Assembly (NCBI RefSeq): GCF_024213195.1
Contig: NZ_JANAVF010000011.1
Coordinates: forward strand, 186,001-250,000
Length of the DNA: 64,000 nt
Direction of reading: 5' to 3'
Origin: Streptomyces sp. TBY4
GTDB taxonomy: Bacteria > Actinomycetota > Actinomycetes > Streptomycetales > Streptomycetaceae
Below the pieces are notes generated by a model. That model ran no database searches and was not told the DNA's origin. It was given only the letters and a program-made list of their open reading frames with translations. The translations under genes and the position numbers were made by a program. Positions 6,299 through 14,645 of this stretch are shown here, one piece after another. Position 1 is the stretch's first letter. Every line of letters starts with the position of its first letter.

Positions 6299-9007
6299 GT
6301 GGCCCACAACCTCTTGACCGAGCTCCAGATCGCAGGGGTGTGGACCCCCATCCCCACGAGTGTTCTCGCCCGCTCGCCCGTCGTCATCGAGCGCGGCCGC
6401 CGCGACGAGGACGCCGTCGTAGGTCCCAGCAAGGTGAGGCTGCAGCTGGACAACCGGGACGGCCGCTACAGCCCCCGCAACCCGCGCAGCGACCTCTACG
6501 GGCTGATCGGCAAGAACACCCCGATCCGTTTCAGCGTCCCGGTGGCCGAGCCCTACCTCGCGATGACCGGGGTCTCCGGAGACATCGTCGCGACCCCGGA
6601 CCACAGCAGCCTCGACGTCACCGGCGACCTCGACGTCGCGGTCGAGCTGACCGCGGGCTGGCACGGGATCAACCACCAGACGCTGATCGGCAAGTGGTCC
6701 ACGGCCGACGGCAACCGGTCGTGGATCTGCCGGCTCGTCAACGGGCTCGGCGTCCTCGCATGGTCGCCGACCGGCCTGTCGGCAGCGGCGATCACTGCGT
6801 CCATCGAGCTGCCGCAGCTGCCCCACCGGGCGGCCCTGCGCTTCACCCTCGACGTGAACAACGGGTCGGGCGGCTGGACCGTCACCCTGTACTGGGCGGA
6901 GACCCTCGCCGGACCGTGGCACCTCGTCGGCACCCAGGAGGGCACGGGCACGACGAGCATCTACAGCGGCACGGCGCCGCTGGAGATCGCGCCCACCCAG
7001 ATCATCACCGCGGGGAACCGGCCGCCCTGGCGCGGCAAACTGCACCGGGCGGAAGTCCGCGCAGGCATCAGCGGAACCGTCGTCGCCAGCCCCGATGTCC
7101 GGGCCCTCACCCCAGGCACCACGTCGTGGGCGGACTCGGCCGGCCGCACGTGGACCGTCGCCGGTGCCGCTGCCGTCACCGATCGCGAGTACCGGCTGCA
7201 CGCCGAGGTGTCGTCCTGGAACCCGCGCTGGGACGCCTCCGGCAAGAACGTCTACGTGCCGGCCGAGGGCGCCGGCATCCTGCGACGCCTCGGCCAGGGC
7301 GCCAAGGCCCTGGCCTCACCGCTGCGCCGCCGCATCCCCACCGTCGGGGCCCCCAAGGCGTACTGGCCGATGGAGGACGGCAGGGATGCGCGGCAGGCCT
7401 ACTCCCCTCTCGCGGGAGTTGCTCCTCTCACCGTGTCCGGACTCGAGTTCGCGGCCGATGACTCCCTGGGCGGGTCCGCATCGCTGCCCCGCCTCACCGC
7501 CACAGCCACCATGCTCGGCACCGTGCCCGCCCACGCGTCGACCGGCCAGTGGATGCTGGGCTGCGTCTTCTACTGGCCGGCCGCCCCCGCGTCCTCGACG
7601 CGCCTGCTGACGTTCAACACCTCCGGCACGGCGCAAACGATCATCCTCAACGTCGACAACGGCAGCGTCCTCCTCGAGGGGTACACCTCGACGGGCGCCG
7701 TCCTGTTCAGCATCCCCTCCGTCACGATCGAGTTCCACGCGTCCTGGAACCGGCTGGAACTCACCGCCGAAACCAGCGGCGGCACCGTCACCTACCGGCT
7801 GGGCTGGATCGACGTAAGCGGCAACGGCTGGGGGGCCACCACCACCGTGGCCGCCTCGGCCGGCACGATCACGGGCATCGCCACCACCTGCGGGCCCCTC
7901 GCGGCCGACGTCCGACTCGGCCACCTCGGCGTCTTCGCCAGCTCCAGTACAGCTGTGTACGAGCGCGCCGACGACGGGTGGCTCGGCGAGAACGCCAGCA
8001 GCCGGCTCCTGCGGCTCAGCACCGAGGAGGGCGTGCCCCTCACCACAGACCTGGCGCCGACCGCGATGGGCCCACAGCGGCCGGACCGGCTGCTCACCCT
8101 CCTCGGCGAGTGCGAGGCAGCCGACGGAGGCGTCCTCTTCGAGAGCCGCGACAGGCTGGGCCTGCACTACCGGTCGCGGGAGTCCTTCTACAACCGGCCT
8201 GTCGGCCTCGTCCTGGACTACAACGCCGAGGGCCACGTCGCCCCGCCGCTGGAGCCGACCGACGACGACCAGGGATCACGAAACGCGATCACCGTGAGCC
8301 GGACCGGCGGGAGCTCGGCGCCGGCCATCGACGAGACGAGCCCGCTGTCCGTGCTCCCTCCGCCGGACGGGATCGGCGTCTACGAACACGCACCGACCCT
8401 CTCCGTCGCGACCGACGGACAGCTGGCCGGCATCGCCAGCTGGCGCCTCCACCTGGGCACGTGGGACGAGGGCAGGTACCCGACCGTCCACATCGACCTG
8501 GCCGCGCCCGCGGCCGCGTCCCTGATCCCGTCCGTCCTGGCGCTCGACATCGGCGACCGGATCCAGATCATCAACCCCCCGCACTGGCTGCCGCCCGGCC
8601 CGATCGACCTCATCGTCGAGGGGTACACCGAGACCTTCGGCCGCACGAGCAGCTGGGACATCGTCCTGAACTGCAGCCCGGCCGGCCCGTGGACCGTGGC
8701 CGTGCTCGACGATCCAGACCTCAGCCGCGCGGAGTCGGACGGCACGACCCTCGACGCCGGCCTGGACGCAGACGACACCGTCGTATCGATCACGACTCCG
8801 GTGGGTCCGCTCTGGACCACCGACATCCTCGACACCCCTCTCGACGTGCTGGTCGGCGGTGAGGTGATGACCGTAACGATGATCAACGGCAGCCGACAGG
8901 ACCGATACCAGCGCCTGGTCACCTCCGGCTGGGGCACCACCGACTCCGGCCAGACGTGGACGACATCGGGCGGCGCCGCCGCCGACTTCAGCGTGCAAGG
9001 GGCATGA
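6299..9007 (+). CDS. minor tail protein with LamG-like domains (distal tail / tail-tip)
   Basis: 902 residues from GTG, AAGGAG upstream. The N-terminus (VVIERGRRDEDAVVGPSKVR then LQLDNRDGRYSPRNP) matches the actinophage minor tail protein that follows the tape measure. Residues about 95-250 and 355-555 look like two concanavalin/LamG-type beta sandwiches, the first with GKWSTADGNRSWICRLV and the second starting PKAYWPMEDG. The last third has a tail-hub-like beta pattern (YPTVHIDLAAP, LDIGDRIQIIN). It probably joins tube to tip and binds surface glycans; the glycan role is inferred. Confidence 0.7.
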   Translation: MAHNLLTELQIAGVWTPIPTSVLARSPVVIERGRRDEDAVVGPSKVRLQLDNRDGRYSPRNPRSDLYGLIGKNTPIRFSVPVAEPYLAMTGVSGDIVATPDHSSLDVTGDLDVAVELTAGWHGINHQTLIGKWSTADGNRSWICRLVNGLGVLAWSPTGLSAAAITASIELPQLPHRAALRFTLDVNNGSGGWTVTLYWAETLAGPWHLVGTQEGTGTTSIYSGTAPLEIAPTQIITAGNRPPWRGKLHRAEVRAGISGTVVASPDVRALTPGTTSWADSAGRTWTVAGAAAVTDREYRLHAEVSSWNPRWDASGKNVYVPAEGAGILRRLGQGAKALASPLRRRIPTVGAPKAYWPMEDGRDARQAYSPLAGVAPLTVSGLEFAADDSLGGSASLPRLTATATMLGTVPAHASTGQWMLGCVFYWPAAPASSTRLLTFNTSGTAQTIILNVDNGSVLLEGYTSTGAVLFSIPSVTIEFHASWNRLELTAETSGGTVTYRLGWIDVSGNGWGATTTVAASAGTITGIATTCGPLAADVRLGHLGVFASSSTAVYERADDGWLGENASSRLLRLSTEEGVPLTTDLAPTAMGPQRPDRLLTLLGECEAADGGVLFESRDRLGLHYRSRESFYNRPVGLVLDYNAEGHVAPPLEPTDDDQGSRNAITVSRTGGSSAPAIDETSPLSVLPPPDGIGVYEHAPTLSVATDGQLAGIASWRLHLGTWDEGRYPTVHIDLAAPAAASLIPSVLALDIGDRIQIINPPHWLPPGPIDLIVEGYTETFGRTSSWDIVLNCSPAGPWTVAVLDDPDLSRAESDGTTLDAGLDADDTVVSITTPVGPLWTTDILDTPLDVLVGGEVMTVTMINGSRQDRYQRLVTSGWGTTDSGQTWTTSGGAAADFSVQGA

Positions 9008-9010
9008 GCG

Positions 9011-10237
9011 ATGGGTGACCTGTACGACAACTGGGCCGAACTGTCCGCCGCCGAGACCGAAGGCGTCGACTTCACCCGGACCTCCATCATCCCGACAGGG
9101 GCGACCTACGCGGCGATCGCGATCCACGGCGGCGGCATCGAGGCCGGCAGCTCCGAGCTGGCCTACGAGGTGTCCGGCGGCGGCACGACCATGGCGCTCT
9201 TCGACTTCAAGGGCCTGAAGACCAGCGGCAATCAGGACCTGCACCTCACGTCAACGCATTTCGACGAGCCCAATGCCGTCGCGCTCGTGGCCGCCAGCAG
9301 CCGCACCCTCAGCTTCCACGGCTACACAGGGGTGAGCGGGTTCGCAACCACGGCGCTCGGTGGACTCGACGAGGAGCTCGGAGCCCGAGTCGCCTACGGC
9401 CTGCGGGCCGCCGGCTTCGAGGTGACGAACGCCCCTTCAGAGATCGCGGGCGACAACCCGGACAACATCTGCAACAAGAATCTCCGCTTGGCCGGAGTGC
9501 AGCTGGAATTGTCCAGGCAGCAAAGGGCGGACTTCTTTCCCAACGGCGATCTCTCCCGGGCCATGCGCGATTCCGGCCAGCGAACCGAGGCCTTCTACCG
9601 GTACGCCACTGCCGTACAGAATGCGGTCATCGGATACGGAATGGTGTCCCTCACCAGCATCAACGTCTCCCGGTACACCACGATCGACTCACCCGGCGCC
9701 AACGTCGACCTCCTGGCGACCGTCGCAACCGACAAACTCGCCGCCGGCGGCGGCCAGTTCTGCGCCCTCGCAGCCCGGTGGACCGACGCCAGCAACATGT
9801 ACCTCGCGAGAATCGAATTCAGCGCCGCCCAAACCGTTCTCCTCACCCTTCGGAAACGGGTGGCCGGTACGGAGACGAGCCTCGCGGGCACGCACACCAC
9901 CGGATACACGCACGCGCCCGGCCGCCGCTTCTGGTGCCGCTTCGAAGTGGCGGGCACGACGCTGCGGGCTCGGGTCTGGCCGGACGGCGACGAGGAACCG
10001 TACGCGTGGCACCTGACCGCCACGGACACCGACCTGACTGCGGACGGGCAGATAGGCACCCGCTCCATCCTGTCGATCACCAATACCAACACACTGCCGG
10101 TGGCGGTGGCGTGGGGCGATTTTCAGGTGCCGTCACCGCAGCGAATGACCGTGACCCGCAGCACCAACGGCATCGTCAAAGCACACTCGGCCGGGGCGAA
10201 ACTCCGCCTCGCGCAACCTGCCATCACCGCACTCTGA
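9011..10237 (+). CDS. tail protein with poly-gamma-glutamate hydrolase-like domain
   Basis: 408 residues, 3 nt after the minor tail gene. Residues about 1-178 match the phage poly-gamma-glutamate hydrolase family (Gamma_PGA_hydro, PghP of Bacillus phages): AIHGGGIEAGSSELAYEVSG with H39 and E44, STHFDEP with H83, SFHGYTG with H103, and a late LQLELSRQQR segment around residue 166, consistent with zinc ligands and a catalytic Glu. Residues about 190-400 form a separate beta-rich, LamG-like domain likely for virion attachment or binding. It may degrade gamma-linked glutamate polymer or a related host-surface polymer; substrate is not proven. Confidence 0.75.
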   Translation: MGDLYDNWAELSAAETEGVDFTRTSIIPTGATYAAIAIHGGGIEAGSSELAYEVSGGGTTMALFDFKGLKTSGNQDLHLTSTHFDEPNAVALVAASSRTLSFHGYTGVSGFATTALGGLDEELGARVAYGLRAAGFEVTNAPSEIAGDNPDNICNKNLRLAGVQLELSRQQRADFFPNGDLSRAMRDSGQRTEAFYRYATAVQNAVIGYGMVSLTSINVSRYTTIDSPGANVDLLATVATDKLAAGGGQFCALAARWTDASNMYLARIEFSAAQTVLLTLRKRVAGTETSLAGTHTTGYTHAPGRRFWCRFEVAGTTLRARVWPDGDEEPYAWHLTATDTDLTADGQIGTRSILSITNTNTLPVAVAWGDFQVPSPQRMTVTRSTNGIVKAHSAGAKLRLAQPAITAL

Positions 10238-10248
10238 AAGGAGGGCAC

Positions 10249-10767
10249 ATGGTCTATCCCAGCGCGGCCGCAGGCAGGTGGATACCAGCTTCCCAGCTCA
10301 ACGCAATGCAGCCCCTGTACGTCGAAAAGTCGGCGGACCAGTCGATTACGTCATCGACCGTCAACGTCAACGACAATGCGCTGCTGGTGCCCGTAGAGGC
10401 CAATGCGAAGTACATCGTCAACGGAATGCTCCTGTACTCGGCGCATTCCTCGGCGGATATCAGGATGGGCTGGACCGGGCCGTCGGACGCCACATTCGAA
10501 TGGATCATCCACGCCCAGACCACCGCTACCGGTGGCGTCGCCTCAAACGGTGTGGTCGTCGACCGACAGGTCATCGGCAACTCCGCCTTCCCCCTCGGCG
10601 GGTTCGGCGCGGAAAACAGCACCTTTATGACAGCCCCGCTCTGGGGGCGCCTTGTCACCAGCACGACGGCCGGAACGCTCCAACTCAACTGGGCCCAACA
10701 GACCAGCAACGCCACGGCGTCGATCATGCGCGCCGGGTCGTGGCTCATGCTCACCCGCGTCGCCTGA
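10249..10767 (+). CDS. phage tail protein, receptor-binding-like jelly-roll domain
   Basis: 172 residues from ATG with AAAGGAGGGC just upstream. The start (RWIPASQLNAMQPLYVEKSADQ) and the following repeated phrase pattern of short polar strands (SITSSTVNVNDNALLVPVEA) are typical of small actinophage tail proteins that form trimeric beta heads at the tail tip. No enzymatic motif. It is the last structural gene before the lysis genes and is followed by a hairpin terminator. Confidence 0.6.
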   Translation: MVYPSAAAGRWIPASQLNAMQPLYVEKSADQSITSSTVNVNDNALLVPVEANAKYIVNGMLLYSAHSSADIRMGWTGPSDATFEWIIHAQTTATGGVASNGVVVDRQVIGNSAFPLGGFGAENSTFMTAPLWGRLVTSTTAGTLQLNWAQQTSNATASIMRAGSWLMLTRVA

Positions 10768-10783
10768 CCCCTCCCACCCCCGT

Positions 10784-10815
10784 ACGCCCCGAGCCTGATG
10801 GCCGGGGCGTTTCCC
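10784..10815 (+). terminator. hairpin terminator between tail and lysis genes
   Basis: ACGCCCCG at 10784-10791 pairs perfectly with CGGGGCGT at 10803-10810; the loop is 11 nt and a short TTT run follows. The upstream in-frame ATG at 10798 of the endolysin frame lies inside this hairpin, which supports the later start at 10834. Confidence 0.6.
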
Positions 10816-10833
10816 ATGCCCTGGAGGCCCTCA

Positions 10834-11757
10834 ATGGCAGACCCGCTGTCCGCCGACCGGTTCCTGGCCGCGCTCCTCGCTGAGGGCGTGCGTGTCCAGG
10901 AGCATCCCGGCTGGCGCACCCACAACCGCAACCACAAGGGCCCCTGGGGGCCCGTCCACGGCGTGATGATCCACCACACCGTCACCCGCGGCTCCGCCTA
11001 CACCGTCGAGCTCTGCCGCACCGGCTACACCAGCCTCCCGGGCCCCCTGTGCCAGGGCGTCATCACCAAGGACGGCATCGTCCACCTCATCGGCTGGGGC
11101 CGCGCCAACCACGCGGGCGGCGGCGACCCGGACACCCTGGCCGCGGTCGTCGCCGAGGAGTACGGGGCCCGGCCGCCGGCGCCCGACGTCGGCAACTCCG
11201 ACGGCATCGACGGCAACGCGCGCTTCTACGGCTTCGAGTGCGAGAACCTCGGCGACGGCCAGGACCCCTGGCCGGCCCCCCAGCTCGACGCGATCGAGCG
11301 GGTCTCGGCCGCACTGTGCCGCGCGCACGGCTGGGGCCCGAAGTCGACGATCGGCCATCTCGAGTGGAGCGACGACAAGTCGGACCCCAAGGGCTTCACC
11401 ATGGCCTCGATGCGGGACCGGATCGGCGTCCGGCTGGGCTCCACGCCGACCAGGCCGCCGACGACCCCGACGCCGCCGCCGGCCTCCCGCTACGAGCCGT
11501 ACCCGGGCCGCGCCTTCTTCATGGCCGGCAGCAAGGCCGCGCTCGGCAAGGTCTCGCCGATCTTCACGCAGATGGGCAACCGGCTCATCGCCCGCGGCTT
11601 CGGCCGCTACTACTCCGTCGGCGCCGGCCCCAAGCTCGGCCGTGCCGACGTCAACGCCTACGAGGCCTACCAGCGCTCCCTCGGCTACAGCGGCGACGCC
11701 GCGACGTGGCCGCCCGGGCCGACGACCTGGAACAAGCTCCAGGTCCCCAACACCTAA
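10834..11757 (+). CDS. endolysin: N-acetylmuramoyl-L-alanine amidase with C-terminal wall-binding domain
   Basis: 307 residues from the ATG that follows CTGGAGG; an earlier ATG at 10798 lies in a hairpin and lacks a ribosome site. Residues about 10-195 form an amidase_2/PGRP domain: VHGVMIHHTVTRGS carries the first zinc His, GWGRANHAGGG a conserved loop, and STIGHLEWSDDKSDPKG the later His and the Lys/Asp region. A Pro/Thr linker (TPTRPPTTPTPPP) leads to a C-terminal domain of about 90 residues that probably binds peptidoglycan. It cleaves the bond between muramic acid and the stem peptide during host lysis. Confidence 0.85.
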   Translation: MADPLSADRFLAALLAEGVRVQEHPGWRTHNRNHKGPWGPVHGVMIHHTVTRGSAYTVELCRTGYTSLPGPLCQGVITKDGIVHLIGWGRANHAGGGDPDTLAAVVAEEYGARPPAPDVGNSDGIDGNARFYGFECENLGDGQDPWPAPQLDAIERVSAALCRAHGWGPKSTIGHLEWSDDKSDPKGFTMASMRDRIGVRLGSTPTRPPTTPTPPPASRYEPYPGRAFFMAGSKAALGKVSPIFTQMGNRLIARGFGRYYSVGAGPKLGRADVNAYEAYQRSLGYSGDAATWPPGPTTWNKLQVPNT

Positions 11758-11782
11758 CCGCCCAACCCGATCGGAGATCACC

Positions 11783-12007
11783 ATGCCTCGCCTCTTCATC
11801 GACATCGCCGAGCGCACCCTCGCCGCGTACGCCACGACGTTCCTCGCCCTGCTCCTGGCCGACGGCTTCGACCTCACCAGCGTGGGCGCCCTGAAGGCGG
11901 CCGCGATCGCCGCGCTCCCGGCGGCCCTGTCCGTACTCAAGGGCGTCCTCGGCCCCCTCGTCGGCGACCCGGGCTCGGCGGGCTGGCTGCCTCGGACTGA
12001 GGAGTGA
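11783..12007 (+). CDS. holin, r1t-type
   Basis: 74 residues from ATG (CGGAGATCACC upstream). One long hydrophobic stretch (AAYATTFLALLLADG) and a second (LKAAAIAALPAALSVLKGVLG) make two membrane helices, and the protein ends WLPRTEE. Size, two-helix layout and the VGALKAAAIAALPAALS region fit the r1t-like holins of actinophages. It follows the endolysin and would make the membrane lesion that starts lysis. Overlaps the next gene by 4 nt. Confidence 0.8.
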   Translation: MPRLFIDIAERTLAAYATTFLALLLADGFDLTSVGALKAAAIAALPAALSVLKGVLGPLVGDPGSAGWLPRTEE

Positions 12008-12258
12008 CCCCCGAGGACACCACGAGGGTCGCGGTCGAACTGGCGGAGATGAGGGGCGAGATCAGAACGGGTTTCGCCGAGATCCGAGGTCAGCTCGGAC
12101 TGGCCCTCCAGCGCACCGACCAGGCCGAGGCCGACATCGACGCCCTGGAGCAGCGCGTCGAGGCCCTGGAGCGGGCCCGATGGCCACTTCCCTCGCTCGC
12201 CGCGGTCGTCGCGCTGGGCTCACTCGGCCTCGGCATGTACCAGCTCGTCGCAAAGTAG
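12004..12258 (+). CDS. coiled-coil membrane protein, lysis-associated
   Basis: 84 residues; GTG overlaps the holin stop as GTGA. Residues 1-58 are a charged coiled coil (AELAEMRGEIRTG... DIDALEQRVEALERA) and residues 62-82 a single hydrophobic helix (LPSLAAVVALGSLGLGMYQL). It resembles small XhlA/DUF2746-type proteins found after phage holins. Likely an accessory holin or membrane anchor of the lysis cassette. No cysteine lipobox, so not a lipoprotein spanin. Confidence 0.65.
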   Translation: MTPEDTTRVAVELAEMRGEIRTGFAEIRGQLGLALQRTDQAEADIDALEQRVEALERARWPLPSLAAVVALGSLGLGMYQLVAK

Positions 12259-12333
12259 GAGGCACTCCGGATACCCGTAGCGGATGACGTTCACCAACCT
12301 CGACCCCGCACCCGCCTGACCACCGCACAGCAC

Positions 12334-12373
12334 AGCGCCCCCTCTTGGCCCCTTCGGGCCGGGAGGGGGCGCT
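12334..12373. terminator. strong bidirectional terminator closing the phage late operon
   Basis: AGCGCCCCCTC (12334-12344) pairs perfectly with GAGGGGGCGCT (12363-12373). It lies between the last + strand phage gene and the 3' end of the - strand HD-domain gene, so it can stop transcription from both sides. The 75 nt between the phage stop and the hairpin hold no other feature that I can see. Confidence 0.8.
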
Positions 12374-12388
12374 TTCGCGCGTCCAGGG

Positions 12389-12967
12389 TCAGGCCTTCTC
12401 GCCGATAGCCGCCCGGAGCCAGTCGAGCGTGCCCTGCCCGAGCAGCTCCTCGGCAAGCCGCTGACCCGTTTCGGTCGTCAGCCGGGCCTGGCTGTTGTCG
12501 ATCCACCGCTGGGCGGCCTCGTACCCCTGGGCCTTGTACTCGATGCCCTGGAGCATGCACTCCAGCTTGTCGGCATCGCGCGCACATACAGCCTCGGGCG
12601 AGTCCTTCTCTTCATACTCGGTGACCAGCTCCTGAAGGGCCTTGGCCAGGAGCTCGGGCATCCCCGCCGTCTGGTCAGCGGTTACCGCCACCGGGTCAGC
12701 AGCAGTCGAGTACTTCTTCCCGAGGTGGTTGACGTCCCCGGTACGGGTCTCCTGGGTGTCGTGCCAGACAGCGAGGAATGCAGCTCGCGCCGGGTCGGCC
12801 CCCTCCAGCTTCGCGATGATCGAGGCGATCAGCGAGGTGCGCCAAGAGTGCTCGGCGACGCTCTCGGGCAGCTTGACGCCGGCCATCCACCAGCCCGAGC
12901 GGGCCGTGTTCTTCAGGGTGCCCGCCTCGTAGAGGAAGCGCGCCACCGCGGACAGGTCGTCAGCCAC
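12389..12967 (-). CDS. HD-domain protein (YfbR/HDIG-type phosphohydrolase)
   Basis: 192 residues from GTG, chosen because AGAAGGAG lies 7 nt upstream; a GTG at 12985 that overlaps the upstream gene stop is an alternative. Metal-binding HD signature: ESVAEHSWRTS (H40) and AVWHDTQETRTGD (H69, D70), with a later ARDADKLECMLQ motif (second Asp). This matches the HD_3/YfbR-like branch, which includes 5'-deoxynucleotidases. The substrate cannot be told from sequence. It is the second gene of an operon with an HTH regulator. Confidence 0.75.
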   Translation of the reverse strand: MADDLSAVARFLYEAGTLKNTARSGWWMAGVKLPESVAEHSWRTSLIASIIAKLEGADPARAAFLAVWHDTQETRTGDVNHLGKKYSTAADPVAVTADQTAGMPELLAKALQELVTEYEEKDSPEAVCARDADKLECMLQGIEYKAQGYEAAQRWIDNSQARLTTETGQRLAEELLGQGTLDWLRAAIGEKA

Positions 12968-12981
12968 GTCTGTTCTCCTTC

Positions 12982-14097
12982 TCACGCCTCGGCGAGGCGG
13001 ATCGCGTACCGGATTCCCTCCAGCTCTCGACGCGCGCGCGTCGAGGGCTCGGTGATATCCAACAGCACCGGGAGCCGGTCTCGGAGCGCACTTCCTGGCA
13101 CGGACGTTGCACGGAGGAGGTTGGGCCGGGCCGCGAGGAGCGCCCAGAGGGTGTGGACGTTCAGGTCGAAGAAGCCCTGCTCGGGCGAGAGGCCTGCCAC
13201 GAGGTGCCGGAGGAGCTTGTGGCCCTGCCAGGCCGGCGCGGTGGGGTCGGCGATGAAGTCGTCGGAGAGCTGGAGGTGCGCTGATTCACCGATCCAGTAG
13301 GCCCAGTAGTTCAGGTTCGCGGCCTCGCCCGCGTCGTCATCTTCCAGGGTGGATGTGATGAAGTGGTTCATGCGGTCGCGGTCTCCCTGCCGGGCAGCAA
13401 CGGCGGCCACGGAGCGGGCGTTGAGCCACTGGGTTAGCCAGTCGTCGGGGCGCTCGGCCCGCTGCTGTTGGGTGAGCCAGTCAGAGGTGTCGGCCGCATC
13501 GTCGTACCCGGCAAGGTAGAGGGCTTGGCGGCGGAGCAGGAATGGGCCCCCGCGCGCTTCCTCCGCCGTGCGCCGCATCCGGCGGAAGAACCGGCGTCGG
13601 TTGCCTGTGGAGAGTTCCGGCCCGGAGGGCACTGGTCCTCGGCGTGGGCGGGCCGGCGCGTGGAGGGCACGCATCGGCTCGGGTGTTACGCCGTTGAGGG
13701 GCCACGCGAGGACCTCGATCAGGTCGCGCTGCATGACCCAAGCGCCCAGGGGGCTGTCGCCCGTGGGCCCGTCGTCATAGAGCACGCTCGCCAGGAGGAC
13801 GTCAGCCTCCAGGGCCTTGTCCAGGGCGACGAGCAAGGCCGGGCTGATGCCCATCCGCAAGAGTCGGTGCCGGTGGGCGAGCATCTGGCCGACGGCCAGG
13901 GACGTCAGCGGCCGTCGTCCTGATTCCCATCCGGCGACCGTATCGGTGGACACGAGGAATGCCTCGGCCAGGGTCTCCTGCGTGTGGCCGAGCTGCTCTC
14001 GGATGACGCGGAAGACGTAGCCGGACACTATGCCGCTGCGACCGCGCTGGGAGGTTCCCTGACTGTGGGTCAGGGTGGTCTGACCGTCGCCGCTCAT
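12982..14097 (-). CDS. XRE-family HTH regulator, large actinobacterial type
   Basis: 371 residues from ATG preceded by AGAGGAGG; an in-frame ATG 30 nt upstream lacks a ribosome site. Residues about 25-80 form the DNA-binding domain (VIREQLGHTQETLAEAFLVS then TDTVAGWESGRRPL). The remaining 290 residues are helical with several Trp pairs, probably a TPR-like sensor region, as in many Streptomyces XRE regulators. It is translationally linked to the downstream HD-domain gene, so the HD enzyme may be part of its response. The inducer is unknown. Confidence 0.75.
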   Translation of the reverse strand: MSGDGQTTLTHSQGTSQRGRSGIVSGYVFRVIREQLGHTQETLAEAFLVSTDTVAGWESGRRPLTSLAVGQMLAHRHRLLRMGISPALLVALDKALEADVLLASVLYDDGPTGDSPLGAWVMQRDLIEVLAWPLNGVTPEPMRALHAPARPRRGPVPSGPELSTGNRRRFFRRMRRTAEEARGGPFLLRRQALYLAGYDDAADTSDWLTQQQRAERPDDWLTQWLNARSVAAVAARQGDRDRMNHFITSTLEDDDAGEAANLNYWAYWIGESAHLQLSDDFIADPTAPAWQGHKLLRHLVAGLSPEQGFFDLNVHTLWALLAARPNLLRATSVPGSALRDRLPVLLDITEPSTRARRELEGIRYAIRLAEA

Positions 14098-14130
14098 CGC
14101 GCCTCCTCTGTCAGCATGCGGTCTCAAACT

Positions 14131-14145
14131 ACCCGTACTCCGGGT
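14131..14145. promoter_or_regulatory. candidate operator of the XRE/HD operon
   Basis: ACCCG-TACTC-CGGGT is an inverted repeat with 5-nt spacer, 34 nt upstream of the regulator start and between the two divergently read genes. It could be an autoregulatory site. A related GTACCC half-site occurs 6 nt further at 14152-14157. Confidence 0.4.
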
Positions 14146-14215
14146 CAGTTCGTACCCAATGGCCGGATCCCTAGGCTCGTCTCACCACCCGCTGACGACG
14201 GTAGGGAGCACCGGC

Positions 14216-14533
14216 ATGAACCCCGGCGAGACGCAGACGATCGAGGAGCTCGCGGCGCGTGCCCTGGCGTCCTACGAGCAGCGGCCGGACGCCGAGGGCG
14301 TGGCGCACCTGGTCGACGACCTGATCACCGCCGGGAACGAGCTCCACGCTCAGGTGGACCAGATCCCGGCGCCCCAGCGCACCGAGCGCGCGGGCGCTGC
14401 CTTGACCGAGTGGGCCTACTTTGTCGACTCGGGCCCACTGGGCAACGGCGATCACGCGAACTGGAATCACGCCCGCGGCCTCGCCCGCATCATCCGGGCC
14501 ATGGCCTCGACGCTCAGCGAGCAGCGCCAGTGA
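14216..14533 (+). CDS. hypothetical protein, 105 residues
   Basis: Start ATG follows GTAGGGAGCACCGGC; an upstream in-frame ATG at 14159 has no ribosome site. The product is helical and acidic (TIEELAARALASYEQRPDAE, then VAHLVDDLITAGNELHAQV) with a later WAYFVDSGPLGN segment. No family recognised, no membrane segment. It is divergent from the XRE regulator and coupled by a GTGA overlap to a tiny membrane peptide gene. Confidence 0.55.
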   Translation: MNPGETQTIEELAARALASYEQRPDAEGVAHLVDDLITAGNELHAQVDQIPAPQRTERAGAALTEWAYFVDSGPLGNGDHANWNHARGLARIIRAMASTLSEQRQ

Positions 14534-14610
14534 ATGAACTGACCCGCCAATTCCTCTACGTGCTGATCGTCGTCGGCATCTTCGCCGCAATCGTCGTCGG
14601 CACCCGCTAG
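14530..14610 (+). CDS. 26-residue single-pass membrane peptide
   Basis: GTG overlaps the upstream TGA (GTGA) and TAG ends the frame at 14608-14610. The product starts MNELTRQF and continues as one hydrophobic helix (LYVLIVVGIFAAIVVG) ending TR. The overlap suggests translation is coupled to the upstream gene. Peptides of this size are usually missed by gene finders; function unknown. Confidence 0.45.
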   Translation: MNELTRQFLYVLIVVGIFAAIVVGTR

Positions 14611-14645
14611 ACCGCACCTTCCTGCACACAACCTAGGGAGACGCT

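Noticed and set aside
10798..10833. Earlier start for the endolysin
   Set aside because: That ATG lies inside a perfect terminator hairpin and has no ribosome site, while ATG 10834 follows GGAGG.
1..12258. Tailocin (headless phage-tail particle) instead of a phage
   Set aside because: Capsid end, decoration, connector and head-closure genes are present, so this is a full-virion module; completeness of the left part cannot be judged here.
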